Assembly (NCBI GenBank): GCA_021234155.1
Contig: JAJEKV010000033.1
Span: forward strand, 9,643,641 to 9,707,640
Length of the DNA: 64,000 nucleotides
Direction of reading: 5' to 3'
From: Isoetes taiwanensis
Lineage: Eukaryota; Streptophyta; Lycopodiopsida; Isoetales; Isoetaceae
Within the stretch, counting starts at the first letter, position 1. Each line of letters opens with the position of its first letter. The notes under the pieces are model-generated. The model was not told the DNA's origin and did not search any database. It saw only the letters and a list, made by a program, of their open reading frames with translations. Of this stretch, positions 1 through 9,256 are shown one piece after another. A program made the position numbers and the translations under genes.

Positions 1-910
1 TGTGTTTCCCCGGCTTATACATAATCTCAAAATCATACTCCTCCAAAAATTCCATCCATCTTCTCTGACGGAGGTTGAGATTTGGCTGGGTCGATAGATA
101 ACGGAGACTCTGATGATCCGTATCAAGGTGGAATCTTCTACCAAGAAGGTAGTGTCTCCATATTCGCAAAGCGCGAACGACAGCTAACAATTCCTGATCA
201 TGGGTAGGGTAGCGTTGTTCTGTCTCATTCATCTTCTTAGAATCGTAGGCTATAACCCTTTCGTCTTGCATGAGAACTCCGCCTGTAGCAATCTTACTGG
301 CATCTGTTGCTACTGTCTTGTCCTTTTCTGGATCCGGCAATGTGAGGACTGGTGCTGATGTCAAGGCATCCTTAAGTTTCTGAAAACTGTCCTGGACCTT
401 TGCTTTCCAATGTTCCATCCAATCCTTGACTTTCTCATGCTTTGTAAGGTCGGTAAGAGGTGCTGCAATTTTTGCAAAATCCTTAACAAATTTCCGGTAA
501 TATCCTGCCAATCCCAAGAAACTTCGGACCTCTGACACATTACCAGGAATGGGCCAATCCTTGACTGCTTCTATTTTTGCTGGATCCGTAGCAATTCCTT
601 CGGCCGAAATAACATGGCCTAAATAGTCCACCTTTGGAGTGGCAAATTTGCACTTAGAGAACTTGGCAAAGAGCTGGTGACGTCTTAGCTTTTGTAGGGC
701 CAAGCGAAGATGGTTCTCATGCTCCTCCAGTGTCTTACTGTAGATGAGAATGTCATCAAAGAAATAAACAACAAAATCATCTAAGTATTGGCGGAAGACA
801 TCATTCATTAACCGCATAAAAGTTGCGGGGGCATTAGTTAATCCAAAAGGCATAACGGTAAACTCATAGTGCCCATATCTAGTGCGGAAGGTAGATTTAT
901 GGATGTCCTC
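1..910 (-). pseudogene. Ty3/gypsy pol continuation: RT active site, connection and RNase H
   Basis: This continues the gag-pol frame downstream of the TAG at 911-913. I translated it by hand and found no further stop or frameshift up to the window edge, so the polyprotein is cut by a single nonsense codon. It holds the RT fingers and palm with a catalytic box reading FFDD (most gypsy elements have YxDD), the connection segment, and an RNase H domain with the TDAS and DTDHQSL motifs. It ends near MYKPGKH, just before where integrase would begin outside the window. The family role is reverse transcription of element RNA in cytoplasmic particles. Because the frame is otherwise clean, the element is probably young and the TAG recent. 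Confidence 0.9.
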
Positions 911-3151
911 CTATTTGATTCTTATTTGATGATATCCGGAGCGTAAGTCAATCTTTGAGAAGTACTTGGCCCCTTGCAACTGGTCCATAAGATCGTCTGC
1001 TCTAGGCAAAGCATAGCGATTTTTGATGGTATGCTTATTGAGCTGCCGATAATCAATACACATCCTCAAGGAGCCATCCTTCTTCTTAACAAAAAGGATA
1101 GGAGCGCCAAAAGGCGAAACGCTAGGACGAATGAAACCTAGGTTTAATAACTCCTGAAGTTGCTTTTTAAGCTCTGCCAATTCAGGGGGACTCATACGGT
1201 ACGGGGCCTTACTGGTAGGCTTAGTACCTGGTTCTAAAGCTATTTCACATTCTACCCCTCTAAAAGGAGGAAGCTTCTGGATTTCATCTGGAAAAAGATC
1301 GCTAAATTCTCGAAGAAGAGCAGCAATGCCCTCTGGCAAGGTATCAATTACTTGCTTCTGTTTAGCATCTGACTCAATGGAGGTAAGTCTAATGATGCAC
1401 AGGAGCTTATCCTTGCGTACAGCTTTATCTAGCTGTCTGATGGACATGGACTGCATAATGGGGTTTAAAGAGTCACCTTTTATAGTCACGCGGGCTCCAT
1501 TAGCTGCGTTGAAGGTAACTTCCCGTTTTTCGCAGTCTATATTGGCCTTTGCAGATGCCAAGAATTCCATACCAACAATCAAATCATATTTGCCAATATC
1601 CATTAACTCAGCACCCAATGCAACTGGTGCACCTGGCAGCTGCATTTTAAGGTTAATGCGATGGCCATGAGTATGTCTGATCTTACCACTGGCTAATGTG
1701 ACAGGCTTCGGTCGGGACCTTAAGGTCTCAAGCTGCAATACCTGGGCCATTCTAGGAGAAGCAAAATTATGTGTACTACCCGTATCCATCAAAATTATGA
1801 ACGGTTTGCTGTCTACTTGACCTATGGTGGAAATAACGGCAGGCTGACTTTCAGCATTGCCGGTTTCAATGGCTGCAAGGATATGGGACTCACCGTGAAT
1901 GTATTCGGGAGCCTCCTCCTCGCTAGGTGGTGTAGACTCGAGATCATCCCAATCGAGGTCGGCCATGGCCAGCTGGGCAGTCTGCGTGACATAAGGACAA
2001 TTGTGCATGAAGTGCCCGGACCGCATACACCTGTAGCATGCCTTATCTCGGCGGAGCTGTTCTCGGGCCTCTTTGGGAATAGACTGTAAGAGGTTCCGAA
2101 CTCCCTTACCGACATTATTCGGTTTATCGGGCATGCTGAAGGTCACTTTCTTTTCCTGGCGACCGTTAGGGTTCTGCTGAGAGGGCCCCGGACTGGGTGA
2201 ACGGCCCTTATAAGGCGTGTACGGGCGTGGCTGGGAGTAGGATGATGGACGTTGGTACTGGCCCCGCGGCATATCTTCTTCAAGGCTCAATGCCTTAGCC
2301 TCAGCTTCTCCATCTATGGCCTTAACCATTTGCTTAATTGATGGGGCAATATAGCCCTCCACCGCCCTCTTTTCATTCATACCCGGCACATACAGCCTCA
2401 GGCACATGAATTCGTCTGTATAGGCCTGAACTGACATACCCTTTTGCTCCAACCGGTAAAAAGTTTGAATCTGTTGGCATTTGTGCGCACGAGGCACGTA
2501 ATGCGACTTAAAGGCTTTGGCAAACTTTTTGAACTTGCACCTGCTTCTGTCCAGATGCTTGGCTCGGGCATAGCCCTTCCACCAAATACGGGCAGCTCCT
2601 GTAAGGTTTGTGGTGGCAACCTTTCTTGTATCCTTTTCTGTCATACCATAGGATTTTCCAAACTCCCTCATCTCGTCCAACCAGGACTCTGCATTCAGTC
2701 CGCCTCTAGATTTCCCATCAAACTGGGCCAGTTTCCTATTTTTCCATATACTGATTATGGCCGTATCAACTGTCTTATGGTACCCCTTGTCCCGGCGCTT
2801 TGCATGGTCACCAGATGATACAGATGACTCAGAGGACACAGAAATGGCTGATTGTGAGGAGGTGGCACTATCCCTTGAGGAACTTCGATGACGTTTGGAA
2901 CGGTGCCTCCTTTGTGCGGGTACAGGGCCCGGTTCCGGTGCAAGTGGCTGCTGGGGTGGTGGACTTGGTGGTAACGGAGGTAACTCCGGTCCATCTTCCT
3001 GCACATGCTGTGGGGGATTGGCGTTTAACACATAAGTCTGTAACTCGACTAATTGCCTCTTCATCAACATAAGTGCTTGCTCAAGTGTTAGCCTACTGGC
3101 ATTCGAGGGTGTCTGCCAGGCGGCGTTACGTACACAGTCTATATTGACCAT
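911..3151 (-). CDS. Ty3/gypsy gag-protease-RT polyprotein (N-terminal 746 aa)
   Basis: A 746-residue ORF with gag, protease and the start of RT. Residues 50-120 are Pro-rich, then Arg/Ser-rich. Residues 130-300 are a retrotransposon gag capsid region with a typical W-x(2)-Y segment. A CCHC knuckle ([14 protein letters not shown]) is at 372-385. The aspartic protease has DTGS at 456-459 with a later IVGMEFL. RT starts near 640, with [20 protein letters not shown] and the motif A aspartate in [10 protein letters not shown] (about 735). The RT motifs resemble the chromovirus side of Ty3/gypsy rather than Athila or Tat. Translation ends at TAG where a Glu codon (GAG) would be expected; the frame then stays open to the window edge. 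The ATG at 3151 is the first in the frame, and a pyrimidine-rich stretch ending in ATAG lies nearby, so a spliced start is possible. Confidence 0.95.
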   Translation of the reverse strand: MVNIDCVRNAAWQTPSNASRLTLEQALMLMKRQLVELQTYVLNANPPQHVQEDGPELPPLPPSPPPQQPLAPEPGPVPAQRRHRSKRHRSSSRDSATSSQSAISVSSESSVSSGDHAKRRDKGYHKTVDTAIISIWKNRKLAQFDGKSRGGLNAESWLDEMREFGKSYGMTEKDTRKVATTNLTGAARIWWKGYARAKHLDRSRCKFKKFAKAFKSHYVPRAHKCQQIQTFYRLEQKGMSVQAYTDEFMCLRLYVPGMNEKRAVEGYIAPSIKQMVKAIDGEAEAKALSLEEDMPRGQYQRPSSYSQPRPYTPYKGRSPSPGPSQQNPNGRQEKKVTFSMPDKPNNVGKGVRNLLQSIPKEAREQLRRDKACYRCMRSGHFMHNCPYVTQTAQLAMADLDWDDLESTPPSEEEAPEYIHGESHILAAIETGNAESQPAVISTIGQVDSKPFIILMDTGSTHNFASPRMAQVLQLETLRSRPKPVTLASGKIRHTHGHRINLKMQLPGAPVALGAELMDIGKYDLIVGMEFLASAKANIDCEKREVTFNAANGARVTIKGDSLNPIMQSMSIRQLDKAVRKDKLLCIIRLTSIESDAKQKQVIDTLPEGIAALLREFSDLFPDEIQKLPPFRGVECEIALEPGTKPTSKAPYRMSPPELAELKKQLQELLNLGFIRPSVSPFGAPILFVKKKDGSLRMCIDYRQLNKHTIKNRYALPRADDLMDQLQGAKYFSKIDLRSGYHQIRIK

Positions 3152-3401
3152 AAAAAAAATATAAGCAGAATTACAGTGACATCAAGTCCCGCAAACAAGA
3201 TCATTTCTGATAATATTAAGACAGAGTAATTCAAAGAGTACAATAGAAAAGATCTTTATTATAAGTGAGAACAGTCGTTACATTAGAGATCATTACATTG
3301 GTAGTTACAAAACTTAAAGTGATATCATACAGAGATAGATATTATACATTGGACAATCCTTACACTCACACATAAACATAGCAAAACTGAGGGGATCGGG
3401 C
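3152..3401 (-). promoter_or_regulatory. Spacer between histone-like cassette and gag, with AATAAA signal
   Basis: This 250-bp AT-rich stretch separates the last accessory ORF from gag and has no ORF. Read on the minus strand it looks like a plant 3' UTR: a canonical AATAAA lies at 3255-3260 in a T-rich context, about 140 nt after the preceding stop. The accessory ORFs may therefore end as a separate transcript, while full-length genomic RNA would have to read through. This is inference from sequence only. Confidence 0.5.
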
Positions 3402-3896
3402 CTAGGGCGACGCAAAAGGGTACAAGATAGAGTAGCGAACGCTCTCTCGTACAGCCCTGACTACCTTGTAGCGAGCCCAGGCCTGGATGATGACAGGTTG
3501 GTAGTCTAGCGTGGGACTAATGATAAGGAGATTAAAAAGCCTTCTTAGCGCATAGAAAATCTGCCACAAGTGATCGTTGGCATCAGCAAAAGCTTCATAC
3601 CTTGTTATGTCCCAGTAATCCCATGTTCGACGAAGAGTTTGCTGTAAGTCCTCAAAGGCCCGTTCTCGGAGAATGTTGACTACTTCCAATCCTTTAGCTG
3701 GATCATAGGGCTCTCCTTGTTCTGCAGGTTCCCCTATCTCGTAATCATCATCATCCCGCTCCGGGTACTCCCCGTACCGTTGGCCATAATCCTGGTCTGG
3801 AGGTCCTGGATCGTCCCTTTGTATTTGGTTGGTGATTCTTTCTTCATATTCTTCGAGTCCCTCGTCTGCAAGACGGTAGGAATGAATACATAACAT
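3402..3896 (-). CDS. Accessory ORF of gypsy element; possible divergent histone H2B-like fold
   Basis: A 164-aa ORF. Residues 11-65 are strongly acidic (Asp/Glu runs). Residues 70-164 are predicted helical. I compared residues 80-150 with H2B by eye. Shared features are an ND...IF...L helix, then a PTL turn about 20 residues later (H2B has KPTLTS), then a helix rich in I, A and R like REIQTAVRL. Sequence identity is low, so this is a fold-level suggestion supported mainly by the neighbouring H3 and H2A-like ORFs. The first ten codons may be intronic: a pyrimidine-rich stretch ending in TTGCAG gives a good 3' splice site at about 3866, just before codon 11. It is the last ORF before gag. Confidence 0.4.
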   Translation of the reverse strand: MLCIHSYRLADEGLEEYEERITNQIQRDDPGPPDQDYGQRYGEYPERDDDDYEIGEPAEQGEPYDPAKGLEVVNILRERAFEDLQQTLRRTWDYWDITRYEAFADANDHLWQIFYALRRLFNLLIISPTLDYQPVIIQAWARYKVVRAVRESVRYSILYPFASP

Positions 3897-4086
3897 TGAA
3901 CAATTGTCTTATACTGCAACTGTAAGGAAGAGAGATAACATTGTAGGAACAGAAAATAATTCAATGGTATTCAACAAGACAGTGAAGCATAGAAAATTTA
4001 GCACATATATTATATGTTGGCTTGTTAGAGGAATTGCCAATCAAAATTACATAAAACTGAATACAATTGTCTAATAAAATCTAGAA

Positions 4087-4935
4087 CTAAGAGGTCGACT
4101 CTTGAACATCTTGCGCTTGTGTATCAAACTCAGGCTCTGGTCGGTGCTGCAGAAGTAATACACTAGGGTTAATTGATATCTCTGGAGGAACATTTGTAGC
4201 TAATGGCGCTGCAACCAGCAGACTCAAGTTCATCCAAGAGCCGATATCGTGGTCAAACACTGCAATGGCCAGATCACAATTTACCAGGATGATCTGCTCA
4301 AGGTTAGGGGCCAACTTCTTATGGCCGGCTGTGGTCGAAAGTGCCCTAAGTGCCCATACAGCCGCCTCTGCTTCAGGCGCAATCGCTTTGGCAAAGAAGA
4401 GGACTTGCCTGCTTGTAAAAGCCGACAAGAAGAACCGAGTAATATGGCATTTCAACCCCTCAACAGTCGGATGGGTCGCAGAAGCCAATTCAGATTCCAA
4501 GTTCTGGGGGAGTTCCTCTTCCTTAGCAAAATCCTTCTCCTCCTGAGCATACTGGCCTTCATCACATAGATCCTCCGTAGTTGGGTCGTCTTCCATCTTG
4601 ACTATGACATCGTTGATATTGGGAACATGTGGGGCCGTAGCGTGGAAAGCCGACTCAGGAATTGAGGACGGAGTACCCTGAATCATTAACTGCCATAACG
4701 ATAACAGAGTGTTGATAGGCTCAACATCAAGAGGATGATAGTTGAGCAGTTGGTGTATCTCTGGCACATAGACGGGTTGAGAATAATCGATGAAGTCATT
4801 TTGACCCTGACAATACTCGGCCAGCTCATAAAGGAGATGAGCCGTCTTTTGCTTGCCCTTATTAGCGATATGCTGATATGCCCATTGAATATCGCTTAGC
4901 AGCAAGTAATCTTGATCCCCAACCTTTATAGTAGG
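4087..4935 (-). CDS. Accessory ORF of gypsy element; divergent histone H2A-like domain
   Basis: An open frame of about 280 codons with no ATG at its 5' end; the first sense codons lie at about 4935, right after a TAA. Its start (YLLLSDIQWAYQHI) resembles histone H4 helix 3 (MDVVYALKR), which suggests it continues the H4-like ORF upstream through a frameshift or splice. Counting from codon 4905, residues 100-145 are acidic and residues 149-252 match H2A by eye. Points of agreement are EGL..HITR against AGLQFPVGR, AAVWALRAL against AAEVLELAG, EQIIL..CDLAIAVFDHDI against NRIIPRHVLLAVRNDEEL, and INPSVLLL against the H2A tail INPVLLPK. The order of these matches is conserved. Identity is low and no acidic-patch assignment is attempted. 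Confidence 0.6.
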   Translation of the reverse strand, partial: PTIKVGDQDYLLLSDIQWAYQHIANKGKQKTAHLLYELAEYCQGQNDFIDYSQPVYVPEIHQLLNYHPLDVEPINTLLSLWQLMIQGTPSSIPESAFHATAPHVPNINDVIVKMEDDPTTEDLCDEGQYAQEEKDFAKEEELPQNLESELASATHPTVEGLKCHITRFFLSAFTSRQVLFFAKAIAPEAEAAVWALRALSTTAGHKKLAPNLEQIILVNCDLAIAVFDHDIGSWMNLSLLVAAPLATNVPPEISINPSVLLLQHRPEPEFDTQAQDVQESTS

Positions 4936-4942
4936 AGCTTAT

Positions 4943-5389
4943 CTATTCATCCTCCTCAGGATCTGGGGGAAGTGGGGACTTGGCTTGCTCCAAGGCCGTG
5001 ATGGTACCGTCAACATACCTATCCATGATAAGGGCAAGGGCGAACTGGGCCTCAAAGTACAGCTCGTTAGAGCCGAGGTCAATAATGGGGGCGTGCTTAG
5101 CACATCTGACAATGCCCCTAAGAATATCATTGCCATGACGGTCATCCCCAAACATCTGCCATAAGATATTCCTGTGGAGGTAGGGTTGAGGCGGCTCTCT
5201 GAGAAACTCTGCTTGGGGTAGGATTTCCTCATCATAAAACTCTAGAAAAAGGTTATAATGAGGATGTGCACGCATATTGTCGATAAGGTCGACTCTACAC
5301 TGCAACATGGGGTCCAAAAGAGGGTATGGGACCTGGGGATCCCACTGCTCACCTCCCATGTACCATGCTAAACGCCCAGCGTAGTCCAT
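4943..5389 (-). CDS. Accessory ORF of gypsy element; possible divergent histone H4-like protein
   Basis: A 148-aa ORF starting MDYAGRLAWYMGG. Residues 1-80 are an unrecognised extension with a PYPL...MRAH motif that also appears in the H3-fusion ORF. Residues 87-137 (NDILRGIVR ... LIMDRYVDGTITALEQAK) have the spacing of H4 helix 1 and the long helix 2 ending in TEHAKR. H4 helix 3 is missing at the C terminus, but a good match opens the next frame downstream at about 4900. The stop (TAG) sits only 8 nt from that frame's opening. A truncated second copy of this ORF lies at 16742-17074. The H4 assignment is tentative and depends on joining the two frames. Confidence 0.45.
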   Translation of the reverse strand: MDYAGRLAWYMGGEQWDPQVPYPLLDPMLQCRVDLIDNMRAHPHYNLFLEFYDEEILPQAEFLREPPQPYLHRNILWQMFGDDRHGNDILRGIVRCAKHAPIIDLGSNELYFEAQFALALIMDRYVDGTITALEQAKSPLPPDPEEDE

Positions 5390-5545
5390 TGCTGAAGAAG
5401 GAAAATAGGAGGAGGAAGAAAACGGAAGGAATAAGAAATGAACGAAAACCCTAAAGTGAATGTCACTTTTAAATTTTCGGGCACGGCGTTCGAGGCGCCA
5501 GCTAATTATTATTATTATATTATTATTATTATTATTATTTTTTTA
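5058..5545. repeat. Left copy of ~485-bp duplication flanking the inserted array
   Basis: This piece of the gypsy element (5' part of the H4-like ORF, its upstream region and an ATT microsatellite) recurs in the same orientation at about 16742-17226 with few differences. The two copies bracket the 3711-bp tandem array. Similarity stops at GTACAGCTCG on one side and at an oligo-T followed by AAT on the other. Confidence 0.9.
5507..5545. repeat. ATT/TTA microsatellite with oligo-T
   Basis: About ten ATT units ending in eight T residues. The same microsatellite with a different length is at 17191-17226. It marks the left junction of the inserted tandem array. Confidence 0.9.
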
Positions 5546-6034
5546 ATGGCAGTGCTTATGTGAATACTAGCATAAGACAAAGTACATAAAAAATTCACCC
5601 CAAAGGGACTTGAACCCCAAGGGACTTGAATAACATGCAAAGATGTACCCAATCTTTTGGGAAAAAGCTCTGTGTTGATCTAAGTTTGACATTATGTACC
5701 ATATGTCAAAATATTTTTCAAGGGAATGCCAATAGGGCGATATGTTATGTTAAACCAGTGGAATTGTGAACCGTTGGGAAATCCACAGACCTCGGGTAGC
5801 AGAGTCTGCTTGCAATCCTTCTTTATGAGCTCTTGCTAATAAAGAAAGGAGGCATGATACTGACACTATAAAGGATTGTGCATTATACTGGCACTATAAA
5901 AGATTGTGCATAATTAAATTCCAGCTTTTGGAAAATCGTTTTTATTGAGTATAATATAAGTTCCAAGTACAAAATGGAATGCCCATGTTTAGGGTTTGCA
6001 CCAGCCTGCGACCCATTCAAGGGAGCAGAGATGA

Positions 6035-6229
6035 AGTCGTGGACTAGCTCCGGCTAAATTTGCAGAAGAAAAGCTCTGGCAGAAATTGGTTTTAGAGAGG
6101 GCTTATCTTGTTGCCATAGCTCTGAGAAAGAAGGCCTCTGTGGCGAAGCTCTTGGACCGAAATTGTGATTTGGAGGCATGTGCTCTGGAGAATCACAGCT
6201 GTAGACGGTGCAACATATGCTTAGCATAG
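6035..6229 (+). pseudogene. Exon-like open segment A in tandem unit (unknown protein)
   Basis: An open frame of 64 codons without ATG, reading APAKFAEEKLWQKLVLERAYL and onward as a helical, Lys/Leu-rich peptide ending in a Cys-containing tail. The same frame stays open at 9746-9940 and again in copy 3, with mostly conservative changes (such as Q to R or K). That suggests descent from a real coding exon. I do not recognise the protein. The exon's 5' end may be a TTTGCAG acceptor near 6062. Confidence 0.35.
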
Positions 6230-6914
6230 ATTCATATGCCGAATTCCAGGTATTTCTTACGACCTATATATGCCTCTGAATTTAAAATAGGGGTGCAGAT
6301 CTACACATAAAAACAGGTTTTTGCTATTCTAAAGGAATATCTATAGAAGATTGATGCATGCTAGTGCTGCCTTTATCTGATTTAATAACAGGAGCTTTAG
6401 CTATCTCTAAAACGAAATTTGTGGCTATGTATTATCCTTAAAGACTTAAGTGGTAAGTACATAATTTAGCTGCATGATTTTATGGCTCTAAGCTACAAGG
6501 ATAGGGTGCAAATAGGTGCTTTTAACATTCTTAAATAGTTAAGAGGGCTTATGCATCTCTGATTACGGGGGATTACGTAAGCAAAGCTTTAACTATTGAA
6601 GCTTACTTTTGAGAATATTTTACAGAATTCTAACTACTGCTGACCTCAATCTGAATATCTGGCTGGGATTTTTGCTCCATTATGGCATTGTAGTAGGTGT
6701 ATTTTTGGTTCTAAGTAGAACAAATGGATACAGGGACAAGCTAGTTTAACCCATTATCCAAGTAAATAGCATTATGCTTGCTTGTTTCCTCATATGAGTT
6801 TAGAAATTTATGTTGTCCAAAACTTGCAGCTCAAATGGTAATATGAGTGTAAGACATGGCTGGACAACGTCTTTTGAGTGATTTTTGTGTTTTCTAGTAA
6901 GCTTTTACTGATGA

Positions 6915-6981
6915 AGAGCAAAAGGCACATTGGGTGAAGGGCGAAAAGCCAAGAATACCCAATGTACCTTTTGGCCCTTGC
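6915..6981. repeat. Short imperfect palindrome (hairpin), copy 1
   Basis: Arms AAAAGGCACATTGGGT and ACCCAATGTACCTTTT pair with one mismatch across a ~22-nt loop. The same hairpin is in copies 2 (10626-10692) and 3 (about 14323-14389). A diverged version at 27955-28021 shares flanking sequence in inverse orientation. Confidence 0.8.
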
Positions 6982-7024
6982 TGTTTTACCATTATCATGC
7001 TAATTCAGTATTGGTTGGCTGCAG

Positions 7025-7177
7025 GTACGTGGTATTCTTCTCCTACTGTGCTTTTTTGCTGTTATGGGAGGTTTTAAGCTAAAAGGAGAACATGAATCAA
7101 GCAAAGGACGTGACTGGAGCAGTTTTGCATTTATCACTGAACTATATTTTGAAAAGAAACCTTGTTTAGCAAGTTAA
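7025..7177 (+). pseudogene. Exon-like open segment B in tandem unit
   Basis: It follows a convincing 3' splice site (TTGGTTGGCTGCAG) and stays open for 51 codons, with a hydrophobic start (VRGILLLLCFFAVMGG) and a basic, polar tail ending CLAS before TAA. It is preserved at 10736-10888. In copy 3 one extra T shifts the frame in the hydrophobic part. Product not recognised. Confidence 0.35.
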
Positions 7178-8047
7178 TGTGGCAGAGTCCCATAAGTTTC
7201 CTCGTTTCCTTTGTTATGGTAAAACAGTTGAATGCCTTTTTTTCAATTCATGCTATCAGGAACAGGAATACTAGAACACGATATGATATGAATTATCTGA
7301 AAATATGCTTTTGAATATTCTGGCTATAAAGAAACATTCATGCTACTAATGCTTCAGCATAAATGGTATATGGAAAATGAAGGAACTGCCAGGCTCATTT
7401 TGTAACTTTAATATGATAATATACAGTTTTTATAATCTGGAAATACAAAGTGGAATACATAGGCATTTTATCTATGTTGAAGTAAAGAGGGTAGTATGCT
7501 GATCCAATAAAGGAAGATTAAAGGACCCCACACCTGGTTGTGACCATTGTCTCTGACATTTTGAAACTCCATAAATAGGGATATAACAGGAAAAAGAAAT
7601 TGGATCTCTTACTAATGATCTTGTAGTAAACACTGAAATGTTAGTACAATGGCCTCAATAAATAAATGTCTTTGCATGGGTTCTTTTTGAAAATATGTAG
7701 AGAATAATTTGTCTTATGTCCAATAAGGGCACATAGTCTTTAATAGAAAATTCTATTTCGACATGAATTAGTAAATATAGTGCTACCTATGTCCGTTTGA
7801 GAAAAAGGAGTAATAGGCTGCATATGAGGAATAATGATCTTACAAAGACATGAAGTGGGAAAATTTGTTAAATGGGATACGTTTGGCAAACATGCATGGA
7901 AACATGCAGTTAAAAGATGTACATGCAAAGCTTGTATTCTGGGCCATTGAATTTGATTCACTTGTTGATAAAGTTTGAGATCATAATATAGTAAAAATAG
8001 ATAAAAGTCTTGGTACTTCTGACCATTGTTTGATGCCCCATCTTTAA

Positions 8048-8158
8048 CTAGCTCGGTTAAATGTATGGAATGATAAGGCTACTGAGGGATTGACTGATGT
8101 AGCTAGAACTGCTAGTAGGATTGTTGCCTGTACTAGTTGGCTCCGGGTTTTTTTTTAG
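8048..8158 (+). pseudogene. Exon-like open segment in tandem unit (37 codons)
   Basis: A short open frame reading LARLNVWNDKATEGLTDVAR and ending at TAG after an oligo-T. It is conserved in copy 2 and up to the break of copy 3, where copy 3 is cut off at 16676. Too short to identify. Confidence 0.25.
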
Positions 8159-8262
8159 AAATTTCATTTCATTGGTTTTACCAGTGTGGCATCTCATCTT
8201 TGGTAAAAAATATGAGCAAAACGGATTTCTTTTGAAAAAGGATGATAATGTTATGATTTCAG

Positions 8263-8445
8263 GATAATGAGGATACTCAAGATGAGTACAATGTGAAATT
8301 CGTGCCACCAGTCTGGAACAAAGTTATTGGACCAATCGGATATGGTGTCAGCAAAATTTCTTGCCAAAGCTATGCGGTACAGACCTTGCTCTCCTGCATT
8401 AAAAATCATAAAGGGCACAGGCTCTTGGTAGAGCCTGCATCATAA
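8263..8445 (+). pseudogene. Exon-like open segment C in tandem unit (terminal exon?)
   Basis: It is preceded by a 3' splice-like TTATGATTTCAG and open for 60 codons (DNEDTQDEYNVKFVPPVW..., ending LLVEPAS). The composition is that of a folded protein rather than random translation. An identical segment is at 11974-12156, and copy 3 lacks it. It looks like the last coding exon of a gene fragment carried by the unit. I do not recognise the protein. Confidence 0.4.
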
Positions 8446-8525
8446 ATTCTATTTATTACATGTTATGCTATTTGAGGTGTATATATTCTGTTCTACCTTC
8501 AATGGATATGAACCTATTAAGAGAT

Positions 8526-8745
8526 AATGGATGATTGTAGTCTGAGCTTTCTAAAATCAAAAGTCACTACAAACAAATTTTGCGGGCATGCCATTTGACC
8601 ATGCTTTGCTATAACAGATGACTCTGGTCTGAACTTTCTAAGATTGAAAGTAGTTACAGACAAATTATGCCAGTATGTCATTGGACCATGCTGTGCTTTG
8701 AGATTCCCACAAATTATGATAGCATACCATTTGACTATGCTACTC
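8526..8745. repeat. Short degenerate direct repeats inside unit
   Basis: Roughly 90-bp segments with GTCTGARCTTTCTAAAAT, ACAAATT and CCATTTGACCATGCT occur two and a half times in succession. The same arrangement is in copy 2. Confidence 0.7.
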
Positions 8746-9153
8746 TATCCCTAGTGTAAAATACGACACATCCACCTTGATACATCCACCCCTGGGGGAT
8801 GCACCTATTGTATAGGGGGTATGCCACCTGCGTGCAAGGGGTCGGCAAAAATTCCCTTGTATACGTGTTTGAATTTTTTTAGAAACCCCCTTTCCAGCCA
8901 CATACAGTGCCAAAATCGCCCTAAAAAATCCAAAAAGCTACCCCTAGGTATAAGTATATGTACGGTTTAAGGGGAAAACAAACCCTTTCGGGTCACTCAC
9001 ATGGTCTGTACGCCTAAAACTATGTGAACCCCCTTTGCATCCACCTTGATACGACTGATTAAGGAAATCTAAAAGGTATGTATTTTATATTGCAAGTCAT
9101 CTGTTTATGTACCTTTTTCAAGGATGATTTTTGAACTATAGGATTATGGCAGG

Positions 9154-9174
9154 CCCCTACTGTAATAGTAGGGG
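9154..9174. repeat. Perfect palindrome CCCCTACT-N5-AGTAGGGG
   Basis: Eight-bp perfect arms with a 5-nt loop near the end of the unit. It is repeated at the same place in copy 2 (12865-12885). It could form a small hairpin; role unknown. Confidence 0.75.
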
Positions 9175-9256
9175 TACATCCACCCTATAGTTACAGTGCT
9201 CTTATTAATGAACATAGGTCCTAAGTAATCCTACGGGAGGAGGTAGGATTTTTTTT

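Larger units (their letters stand above)
5546..9256. repeat. Tandem array unit, copy 1 (3711 bp)
   Basis: First copy of a unit that begins ATGGCAGTGCTTATG and repeats head-to-tail with a period of exactly 3711 bp (starts at 5546, 9257, 12968). Copies 1 and 2 are nearly identical. No long ORF is present, but exon-like open segments occur on the plus strand (separate entries). Read on the minus strand, the unit ends in the copy's start sequence followed by a short A run, and it carries a pol III B-box-like GGTTCAAGTCC near that end. This resembles a retroposed end, but I cannot place the unit in a known family. Confidence 0.9.

Noticed and set aside
5546-5640. A SINE at the start of each tandem unit (B-box-like GGTTCAAGTCC on the minus strand)
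   Set aside because: No A box at the right distance and no target duplications; kept only as a note on the unit.
7740-7961. A 73-aa minus-strand frame conserved in all three tandem copies
   Set aside because: Conservation reflects copy identity. No motif or start context supports it, and the plus strand looks more coding-like nearby.
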